From contig JAEWXG010000025.1 in assembly GCA_023396095.1 (NCBI GenBank), positions 1-59,233 of the forward strand: a DNA stretch of 59,233 nt. Reading direction: 5' to 3'. This document shows, in pieces, positions 52,993 to 59,233 of the stretch (positions are counted from its first letter, which is position 1; each line of letters begins with the position of its first letter). Origin of the DNA: Bacillota bacterium (GTDB lineage: Bacteria > Bacillota > Clostridia > Christensenellales > UBA3700). A model generated the notes under the pieces. That model saw nothing but the letters and a program-made list of their open reading frames with translations, had not been told where the DNA came from and did no database searches. A program made the position numbers and the translations under genes.

Positions 52993-53756
52993 TTAATAAC
53001 TCCTCCAAAAAACCTATTAACATTATCTTTTATTTTACTTTCAATATATGGTTGATCTTTTTCAAAAATCTCAACATACTTCTCAACAATATATTTGACA
53101 TATTCGGGCTTATTTACTCTGCCTCGAAAAGGTTCGGGAGTTAAATATGGCGCATCGGTTTCAGAAAAAATATAATCTAAACCTGCCTCTCTGATAATAT
53201 TTTCCTTATTAGCCTTTTTGAAAGTTATTACCCCCGCAAAGCCAAAAACTGCTCCTAATTTTTTATAATCGCCGACAAGCTCTTTGCTTCCGCTATAGCA
53301 ATGCATATAAAGACCTTTTTGCAAATATCTTTTCATATCATTAAGAATTTTTAAGGAATCTTGATATGCTTCTCTAATATGAAGAATTATAGGTAGATCT
53401 AATGATGATGCAATTTCTATTTGCTCTTTAAATTTTTTTTGCTGCAATTCCCTTGGTTTAAAATCATAATGATAATCGAGTCCTATTTCGCCTATCCCTA
53501 CAATTTTTTTATTGCTTTTTGCTACATCTATTATTCGCTGGTAATTATCATCTTCTTCCACATAATGTGGATGAACTCCAACATACGCAAAAATATTATC
53601 CTCATTAACTATCTCTAGTATATCTTCTATATCAGAAATTCTGCTGCCTGCCTCAAATAAATACGCTGGATTCCCCACTTTCATCTGTTCTAAGATATTT
53701 TGCCTTTCAGGCAAAAGCTCTTCAGATGTTATATGTGTATGAGTATCTATAATCAT
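52989..53756 (-). CDS. tatD: TatD-family metal-dependent hydrolase
   Basis: A 255-residue TIM-barrel hydrolase. Metal ligands appear as IIDTHTHITSEEL (residues 1-13), GIGEIGLDYHYDF (near 92), ILHIREAYQDSL (near 127), MHCYSGS (near 152) and FSETDAPYLTPEP (near 200). TatD proteins have DNase and D-aminoacyl-tRNA deacylase-like activities. The start and the metG stop share one base or so, and the radical SAM gene follows with a four-base overlap. Confidence 0.93.
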   Translation of the reverse strand: MIIDTHTHITSEELLPERQNILEQMKVGNPAYLFEAGSRISDIEDILEIVNEDNIFAYVGVHPHYVEEDDNYQRIIDVAKSNKKIVGIGEIGLDYHYDFKPRELQQKKFKEQIEIASSLDLPIILHIREAYQDSLKILNDMKRYLQKGLYMHCYSGSKELVGDYKKLGAVFGFAGVITFKKANKENIIREAGLDYIFSETDAPYLTPEPFRGRVNKPEYVKYIVEKYVEIFEKDQPYIESKIKDNVNRFFGGVIK

Positions 53757-55708
53757 TAATTAATTTCTGCTCCTGCTCCGATTTTATCATCAACAGTTAT
53801 TACAGATAGTTGATCGCCTTTGCTTGCACATAAAATCATACCTTGAGATTCTATGCCACACAATTTTGTTGGTTTTAAATTAGAAACAATAATAACTGTT
53901 TTGCCAACCATCTCTTCAGGTTTATAATATTTTGCAATACCGCTTACAATCGTTCTGGTTTCACTCCCTAAATCAACTTTGAATTTTAATAATTTATTAG
54001 ATTTAGCAACAGCTTCGGCCTCGCAAATTGTACCGGAAACAAGCTTAATCTTATCAAACTCATCTATTGTAATTTCTTCAATTTTTACTACATTTTCATT
54101 TTTCATGTCTTTTTCCACTTTTGTGCTTTCTATAGCAATCCTTTCTAATTCTTCTAATTCCTTTTTAACATCTATTCTTGCAAATAGTGGCTCCCCTTTC
54201 TTAACTGATGTCCCCTCTTTCAATCCACCGAAATCTTTCAAGCTACCAAAGTTTCTTAATTCAATATTCTCTTTTATCCCTAATGACTCAAAAATTTTAT
54301 CTGGCGTCTTTACTAAAAATGCTTGCAACTCTACTGCAGCAAATCGTATTGTCTCTAACAAAACATATATAACCGTTGATAGTCTTTCCTTTTTGCTTTC
54401 ATCTTTTGCTAAAACCCAAGGAGTATTCTGATCAATATATTTATTTGCAGAGACTAGCAAATTCATAATTGCTTGAATTGCTTCTGGAATCATATATTTA
54501 TCAACATTTTCTTTAACTATATCGTGCAAATTCAATGCTTCTTTGCATATTTCTTCATCTTCGTTAAGTAAATTAAATTTAGGAATTTTACCACCGAAAT
54601 ATTGCTCACACATAGCTGTTGATCTTGACACTAAATTCCCTAGTGTGTTCGCAAGATCCGCATTTATTTTGTATAAGAATGCGCTATTAGTATATGAACC
54701 ATCCTGCCCGAATGGAATTGCGCTCAAAAGATAATATCTAACTGCGTCTACCCCATAGCGTTCTACCAAGGCTGTTGGTGGAACAATGGACGCTAATTTA
54801 CTTTTACTAATTTTATCTTCGCCAAACAATAACCAGCCGTGCCCGAAAATTTGTTTTGGCAACCCTATATCAAGCGCCATTAATATTGCCGGCCAAATAA
54901 TACTATGGAACCTTATAATCTCTTTTGCCATCATATGAACATCTGCTGGCCAATACTTTTTAAATAACGAATCATCATGACTTGCATATCCTAATGCTGT
55001 TATGTAATTTGTTAATGCATCAATCCAAACATAAATTATATGCTCTTTGTCGAAAGGTACTTCTATCCCCCATTTGAAAGAATTTCTTGACACAGATAAA
55101 TCTTGTAGCCCTGGTTTTAAGAAATTCATATACATCTCATTTTTTCTGCTTTTTGGTAATAGAAAATTCTCATTTTCTTCAAATAGTTTAATTATTCTAT
55201 CTTGATATTTTGACAATCTAAAGAAATAACTTTCCTCTTTCATTTTTGTTACTTCTCTACCGCAATCTGGACACTTCCCATCCTTTAACTGAGTATCTGT
55301 CCAAAACGCTTCACAAGGACGACAATACCACCCCTCATAAATGCTTTTATAAATATCACCTTTATCATAAAGTTGTTGAAAAATCTTTTGCACGGCATCT
55401 TTATGCTCTTTATCTGTAGTTCTAATGAATTTATCGTATGAAATTTCTAAAACTTCCCATAACTTTTTAAGATCTTGCACATTTGCATCAATATATTCTT
55501 TAACTGGCACCCCAGCATTTTCTGCCACTTTTTCAAGCTTTTGTCCATGCTCATCTGTTCCGGTCAAATAGAAAACATCTTTCCCGGCCAATCTATTATA
55601 TCGAGCAATTGCATCACAAACTACCGTTGTGTAACAAGTTCCTAAATGCCATTTTCCACTAGGATAATATATAGGTGTTGTTATATAAAACTTTTCTTTT
55701 TTCATCAT
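53756..55708 (-). CDS. metG: methionine--tRNA ligase
   Basis: A 650-residue class I synthetase with a C-terminal tRNA-binding domain. The HIGH variant is HLGTCYT (residues 21 onward), the KMSKS variant is KISKSKLAS (near 305), and the zinc site is CRPCEAFWTD with CPDCGREV (near 130-150). The C-terminal CsaA-like domain runs from about 545 (IDEFDKIKLVSGTICEAEAV to the end). An ATG ATG pair follows AGGTGG, so the start may be 55708 or 55705. It leads the tatD-rSAM-rsmA unit. Confidence 0.96.
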   Translation of the reverse strand: MMKKEKFYITTPIYYPSGKWHLGTCYTTVVCDAIARYNRLAGKDVFYLTGTDEHGQKLEKVAENAGVPVKEYIDANVQDLKKLWEVLEISYDKFIRTTDKEHKDAVQKIFQQLYDKGDIYKSIYEGWYCRPCEAFWTDTQLKDGKCPDCGREVTKMKEESYFFRLSKYQDRIIKLFEENENFLLPKSRKNEMYMNFLKPGLQDLSVSRNSFKWGIEVPFDKEHIIYVWIDALTNYITALGYASHDDSLFKKYWPADVHMMAKEIIRFHSIIWPAILMALDIGLPKQIFGHGWLLFGEDKISKSKLASIVPPTALVERYGVDAVRYYLLSAIPFGQDGSYTNSAFLYKINADLANTLGNLVSRSTAMCEQYFGGKIPKFNLLNEDEEICKEALNLHDIVKENVDKYMIPEAIQAIMNLLVSANKYIDQNTPWVLAKDESKKERLSTVIYVLLETIRFAAVELQAFLVKTPDKIFESLGIKENIELRNFGSLKDFGGLKEGTSVKKGEPLFARIDVKKELEELERIAIESTKVEKDMKNENVVKIEEITIDEFDKIKLVSGTICEAEAVAKSNKLLKFKVDLGSETRTIVSGIAKYYKPEEMVGKTVIIVSNLKPTKLCGIESQGMILCASKGDQLSVITVDDKIGAGAEIN

Positions 55709-55800
55709 TATGCCACCTTTTTTATAATATTTAGTATTATATCACTATTTTTTATTTATATATATGAAATGCAATATTCTAATTTGCAAATCTCCTGTCT

Positions 55801-56619
55801 CTATTTTATTTCTAAAAAAATTTTATAAACATCATCTTTTACAAGACCTGTCATTTTACTTACTTTTTTTATTGCCTCTTTTTTATCAACTCCCAACGCA
55901 ATAAGTTCATTTAATTTCTCCTTAGGATCTATATATTCTTTTTCTTTGTTTTCTAAAGGCTTTATTATTACAACATATTCACCTTTAAATTCTTCTTGCT
56001 CATTTAATATTTGACTAATTTTACCAGTAATTACACTTTCATGAATTTTTGTTAATTCTTTTGCCATAACTACCTCTCTATTTCCTAATGCCTCATAAAT
56101 ACATTGCAAATCTTTTTTAACATCGTGGGGTGCAGAATATATAATAAATGGCTTTGTTAAATTATATAGTTGCTCAAAAATAAGATTTCTCTCTTTATTT
56201 TTTGGCGGCAAAAAACCAATAAACATAAAGCCATTGTTCAAGTCCCCGGACAGTGCGTATGCTGCAATTACTGCAGATGGGCCCGGTACAACTTCAATTT
56301 TTATGCCATGTTCTCTTGCTTTTAAAACAAGCACGCTACCAGGATCACTCACGCAAGGCATCCCAGCATCGGTGATTAACGCCACAGTTTTCCCACGCAA
56401 CAATTCTTCTATAATTTTATCACTCCCATACTGTTCTTTTTCTTTGTAATAACTAACTAGCGGTTTTTTAATCTCATAAAAATTTAATAACTTCAAAGAA
56501 TGTCTTGTGTCCTCGCAGGCAATTAAATCAACCGATTTAAGAACTTCTACTGCTCTATATGTTATGTCTTTTAAATTGCCAATTGGTGTTCCAACAATAT
56601 ATAGTATTCCATCACTCAT
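55801..56619 (-). CDS. rsmI: 16S rRNA 2'-O-methyltransferase (C1402)
   Basis: A 272-residue tetrapyrrole-methylase-fold enzyme. Features are LYIVGTPIGNLKDITYRAVE at the N-terminus, ACEDTRHSLKLL, LITDAGMPCVSDPGSVLV, and EVVPGPSAVIAAYALSG. It methylates the ribose of C1402 in 16S rRNA. It overlaps the end of the upstream methyltransferase gene by eight bases. Both are unaffected by the nearby insertion element in their coding sequence. Confidence 0.95.
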   Translation of the reverse strand: MSDGILYIVGTPIGNLKDITYRAVEVLKSVDLIACEDTRHSLKLLNFYEIKKPLVSYYKEKEQYGSDKIIEELLRGKTVALITDAGMPCVSDPGSVLVLKAREHGIKIEVVPGPSAVIAAYALSGDLNNGFMFIGFLPPKNKERNLIFEQLYNLTKPFIIYSAPHDVKKDLQCIYEALGNREVVMAKELTKIHESVITGKISQILNEQEEFKGEYVVIIKPLENKEKEYIDPKEKLNELIALGVDKKEAIKKVSKMTGLVKDDVYKIFLEIK

Positions 56620-57319
56620 AAAATTTTAAAGCCTCCTTTGAAAGTTGTCCGTCATTTTCATAGACATACATACTTTGTATTTTACAAGCATATCCGCCAT
56701 TCTTAACCATGTCAAAAACAATAGAGTCAACCTCTTTTTCTTTAGTAGGTTTTATAAGCAACATTCTTTTTATTGCAAAATTGTATTTTTTAGCATTATC
56801 AAAAACTTCTTGCACTCTGTCTGCTTTTAAAACAATATAAAAATGTCCTTTATTTTTTAAATTGTCGCTTGCAGACATAAAAATATCTTCTAACTCACAA
56901 CATATTTCTCTGCGCGATATTTCCTTTTCCTTATGAGCGTTTTGAAGACCAGCTTGTTTTTTAAAATATGGTGGATTCATAATAACAATATCATATGTAT
57001 CTTTTTTTCTAAAAGTTTTTAAATCAGCACATTCTATCTCTATTATGTTTTCTAATTTATTAAGCTCAATATTTCTTTGTGCTAATAACGCATATCTTTC
57101 TTGTATTTCAATTGCCTTTATTTTCCTTGGCATTTTTTTTAAAGCAATAATGAGAGAAATGATACCAGAGCCTGTTCCCAACTCCAAGATATTTTTATTA
57201 TTACTACATTCAATAAAATTAGCCAAAAAAACAGAATCAGAGGTAAAACAATATCCATCAACATATTGCATTATCTTTGCACCATTTATCATCAAGTCAT
57301 CTTCTCTTATATCTTTCAT
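56612..57319 (-). CDS. tRNA1(Val) (adenine37-N6)-methyltransferase-like enzyme
   Basis: A 235-residue SAM-dependent N6-adenine methyltransferase. The SAM motif is ILELGTGSGIISLIIALKKM, the acidic residue is in IKAIEIQERYALLAQRN, and the catalytic motif is IVIMNPPYFKKQ. The start at ATG 57319 is favoured because AGAGG lies five bases upstream and the conserved region begins soon after. A frame from 57382 adds 21 lysine-rich residues and starts nine bases from the insertion element. A TATAAT at about 57335 could drive it. Usually paired with rsmI, as here. Confidence 0.85.
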   Translation of the reverse strand: MKDIREDDLMINGAKIMQYVDGYCFTSDSVFLANFIECSNNKNILELGTGSGIISLIIALKKMPRKIKAIEIQERYALLAQRNIELNKLENIIEIECADLKTFRKKDTYDIVIMNPPYFKKQAGLQNAHKEKEISRREICCELEDIFMSASDNLKNKGHFYIVLKADRVQEVFDNAKKYNFAIKRMLLIKPTKEKEVDSIVFDMVKNGGYACKIQSMYVYENDGQLSKEALKFYE

Positions 57320-57411
57320 AATCCTCTTAATTATATCATTTTTTAGCTTTTTATTTAAAAACTTGATACCCTCAAGTAGCATTATGTTGGTATGAACTGA
57401 AGTTCGGTTTT

Positions 57412-58833
57412 TTAAAGAATTCTAGAAAAAGCTGCTTTACATTTCGATAACACTTTTTTTAAACTTTCGGAAATCTGATCTTGTAAACCTTCTACCCCTA
57501 GAATCGAATTAGAAGTTTGAATTCTAGCTAAACTGCCTCGATCGGCAGAATTGCCTTCATTGCTTTTAGTATTACTCTTTGTACTATTTTTGTCAAGACC
57601 AAAATTTGATGAATTGAAAATTTTTTTAAAATCAAAATTACTAGCTTGATATGCACGATAACCTGCCATTACATTTGCCCCTTCTTTACTCCATGCCATC
57701 GGTCTTGAGCTCATTCTTGCCGATAGAACGTTGGAAACATGTGATTCTGCAGAACAGCATATATCAATTGAATCCAGATCAATATTTTCTAAATTGTTAA
57801 GTAAATAAAGGATGCCGTACATATTTCCGGATGATTTATCTACCTTTGCATCCTTTTTGAATCGCTCATAATATTTCTTCTTGAAAAATTCATAGTCCTT
57901 ATCTCTAATAGCTTTTAAATATTCTTTCATTTTATCCTTTCTTCCTTTAGTCAATCTTACTATCGTTTGATAAACATGAAATCTGTCTAAATTAAATTTT
58001 GCATTAGGAAAAAACTTAAATGATTGTTTTATCCAAAAAGCACCATCTCCGGATATTGATATTGGCGTTCCTGGATAATATCTTTTCTTAACGTATTCTT
58101 TTACTTGTGCCCAAATATATCGTGAAGATTTATTTGTCGAAAAATATCTTGGATTAATTAAAACTCTTTTCTTTAAAATGGAATCGTAATAATAACCCTC
58201 GTGGACATAAACAAGTTTCATTATCCCGCTGGTGCCATCCTTTAAATGAATATGATCTTCATCGGCTTCTATAAATACCTTATCCACATATCGCATTTCT
58301 TTAACATCATTCATTTTATCCATTGTTTGAAGATAACTTCGTCTTGCAATATTAAGTGCTGTTCTAGGCGTTATATCGTTGTTTAAAAGCTTTGCAGCTT
58401 TATTGTAAGATGTTTCTGCAGATAACTTTAGTATGTTGCTTTGATAGCCTTTCTCTATCCTTTGTCTTTTATCTAACATTAAAAAATCATCAACAACGTA
58501 AAAAGGCTCTCCATTAACAACATATCGTTTTCTATCAAAATTAATCTCACCAATATCCGACAATATTCTCTTGTGTTTATGTCCATGCGTGATTTCAACT
58601 TCTTTCTTGTTTCTAATATCTCTGCTGTAAATCATATCAACAGATTTTCCAAAAGACTCTACAACCTTTATTACAAGACGATTTGATATTTCCTTTGAAT
58701 CTTCCATTAAAGTTGTTAGTGATTTTTGGTTTTCTTCCAAACGGCAATGAAATTTGTCTAATAACTCACACACCGCTTTATTTACCAACTTTGTTAATTC
58801 TTTCTCTAAAATTTCATTAATATTTGTAATCAT
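57412..58833 (-). CDS. ISLre2-family transposase (UPF0236)
   Basis: A 473-residue transposase. The N-terminal region includes EVEITHGHKHKRILSDIGEI and FDRKRYVVNGEPFYVVDDFL. The middle has FIEADEDHIHLKDG and YVHEGYYYDSILKKR, with the conserved SISGDGAFWIKQSFKFFPNA and FNLDRFHVYQTIVR. The C-terminal part has CCSAESHVSNVLSARMSSRP and MAWSKEGANVMAGYRA. These match the UPF0236/ISLre2 pattern, with the acidic residues at EADED, SGDGA and EGAN as the likely catalytic set. The frame is complete, so the element may still move. Confidence 0.93.
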   Translation of the reverse strand: MITNINEILEKELTKLVNKAVCELLDKFHCRLEENQKSLTTLMEDSKEISNRLVIKVVESFGKSVDMIYSRDIRNKKEVEITHGHKHKRILSDIGEINFDRKRYVVNGEPFYVVDDFLMLDKRQRIEKGYQSNILKLSAETSYNKAAKLLNNDITPRTALNIARRSYLQTMDKMNDVKEMRYVDKVFIEADEDHIHLKDGTSGIMKLVYVHEGYYYDSILKKRVLINPRYFSTNKSSRYIWAQVKEYVKKRYYPGTPISISGDGAFWIKQSFKFFPNAKFNLDRFHVYQTIVRLTKGRKDKMKEYLKAIRDKDYEFFKKKYYERFKKDAKVDKSSGNMYGILYLLNNLENIDLDSIDICCSAESHVSNVLSARMSSRPMAWSKEGANVMAGYRAYQASNFDFKKIFNSSNFGLDKNSTKSNTKSNEGNSADRGSLARIQTSNSILGVEGLQDQISESLKKVLSKCKAAFSRIL

Positions 58834-58876
58834 ACTTACCTCGAAAATATTTTTTAATTAACAGCCATAACAAAAA

Positions 58877-58896
58877 AGACAGCTAGAAAGCTGTCT
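58877..58896 (-). terminator. terminator upstream of the transposase gene
   Basis: A perfect 8-bp stem AGACAGCT / AGCTGTCT with a four-base loop. On the minus strand TTTTTT follows. It lies between the repeat array and the transposase start and would stop read-through into the transposase, a known protective feature of many insertion sequences. Confidence 0.65.
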
Positions 58897-58902
58897 AAAA
58901 AT

Positions 58903-58963
58903 GTGTTACAAAATGTATTACATTACGTATTACATTTTTGTTTTACATTTCGTATTACATATT
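58903..58963 (+). repeat. 12-bp direct repeat array, block 1
   Basis: Five units close to GTATTACATTTC begin at 58903, 58915, 58927, 58940 and 58952 (spacing 12, 12, 13, 12). The first unit reads GTGTTACAAAAT and the fourth GTTTTACATTTC; the others keep GTATTACAT. This is a tandem, iteron-like or operator-like arrangement with no open frame through it. Confidence 0.7.
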
Positions 58964-59045
58964 AATTAAATATTTATGCTAAGTCCAGTTCATAAATTTT
59001 ATTTACTCCATTTATTTATGACTGTTAATTAACATTATTTATAGC

Positions 59046-59094
59046 GTATTACATTTTGTATTACATTTTGTAAGACAAGGCGTGCGTTACGAAA
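59046..59094 (+). repeat. 12-bp direct repeat array, block 2
   Basis: Two exact units GTATTACATTTT begin at 59046 and 59058, followed by degenerate ones at 59070 (GTAAGACAAGGC) and about 59083 (TGCGTTACGAAA). It has the same unit and phase as block 1, 82 bases away. It lies just beyond the candidate right end of the insertion sequence and overlaps the stop of the partial gene at the edge. Confidence 0.6.
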
Positions 59095-59233
59095 TTTTAA
59101 CCTTAAATCTTCTGTATATTAAAAATCCGACAATGGATACCATACTTAAAATAAATACAGCAAGTAAAATAATACCCGTTTTAGTCATTTGTCTCTTTAT
59201 AACAAAATCATACTCATTAACATTCCCTAACTT
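59087..59233 (-). CDS. C-terminal end of a single-pass membrane protein, cut by the window edge
   Basis: The minus strand is open from the window edge to a TAA at 59089-59087 and gives 48 residues. They include YDFVIKRQMTKTG, a membrane helix IILLAVFILSMVSIVGFLIY and a basic tail RRFKVKIS. A C-terminal helix with a short positive tail suggests an extracellular protein anchored in the membrane. The family is unknown. Confidence 0.5.
   Translation of the reverse strand, partial: KLGNVNEYDFVIKRQMTKTGIILLAVFILSMVSIVGFLIYRRFKVKIS

Larger units (their letters stand above)
57391..58994 (-). mobile_element. ISLre2-family insertion sequence
   Basis: The 1.6-kb element carries one transposase gene. 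Candidate terminal inverted repeats are TATGAACTGAAGTTCGG (57391-57407) and its partner at 58978-58994, matching at 13 of 17 positions. The total length suits the family (about 1.5-1.6 kb). I find no matching target duplication in the flanking bases, so the exact ends are uncertain. Confidence 0.6.

Noticed and set aside
57320..57382. Longer N-terminus for the tRNA methyltransferase
   Set aside because: The extra 21 residues have no match to the family pattern, and the better ribosome site and -10 box favour the start at 57319.
58903..59094. CRISPR array
   Set aside because: Units are 12 bp in direct tandem with no unique spacers, and no cas genes are in the window.

Overview
This window comes from a low-GC, AT-rich Bacillota-type genome, most likely an uncultured anaerobic Clostridia-like organism. 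The evidence is an oxygen-independent class III ribonucleotide reductase under NrdR boxes, Gram-positive style Shine-Dalgarno sites (AGGAGG), lipobox lipoproteins, a Firmicutes-type L10 leader, a tmRNA whose tag ends LALAA, and ISLre2 and IS3-like mobile DNA. Taxonomy below that level cannot be read from the sequence.

Layout. Positions 1-7170 are an accessory island next to the 3' end of the tmRNA gene (ssrA, minus strand). It holds a decayed KilA-N gene, a small Xre-type regulator, an AAA ATPase of the DUF4143 type flanked by imperfect direct repeats, a restriction-modification cassette and a serine recombinase. The cassette has an N6-adenine methyltransferase and two tandem paralogous putative endonucleases. 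One endonuclease is broken at an A9 tract and the upstream Xre-like controller is broken at an A7 tract. Positions 7174-12464 are core genes: ssrA, a lipoprotein, rplI, and the rpmG-secE-nusG-rplK-rplA-rplJ-rplL cluster with an L10 leader. A terminator follows rplL where rpoB would usually be.

Positions 12.6-19.7 kb carry an alkyltransferase, two short-chain dehydrogenases and the nrdDG operon. The nrdDG operon has a consensus promoter overlapped by an NrdR box, and it continues into a kinase-like protein lacking its P-loop and an amino-acid-kinase family protein. Positions 19.7-26.1 kb are an operon galE - CapD-like - gltX - large lipoprotein, followed by divergent nagA. Positions 27.6-37.9 kb are one long minus-strand gene train: tilS, hpt, cca, rmuC, a PHP phosphoesterase, a phosphosugar mutase, an SCP2-like protein, an iron alcohol dehydrogenase and a degenerate paralog of that dehydrogenase.

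Positions 38.2-40.4 kb hold a hydrolase-fold protein with an apparently lost nucleophile, followed by signal peptidase I. Next come rpsF-ssb-rpsR, a cadC-like/HMA/P-type ATPase metal operon with a palindromic operator, and an IS3-like remnant. Positions 44.5-49.2 kb are the least familiar unit: two related polytopic membrane proteins bracketing an FAD/2Fe-2S NAD(P)H reductase and a phytoene-desaturase-like flavoprotein. The rest is KtrAB potassium uptake, then rsmA, a radical SAM protein, tatD, metG, rsmI and a tRNA methyltransferase. An ISLre2 element lies directly upstream of that gene. The window closes with a 12-bp repeat array and the tail of a membrane protein.
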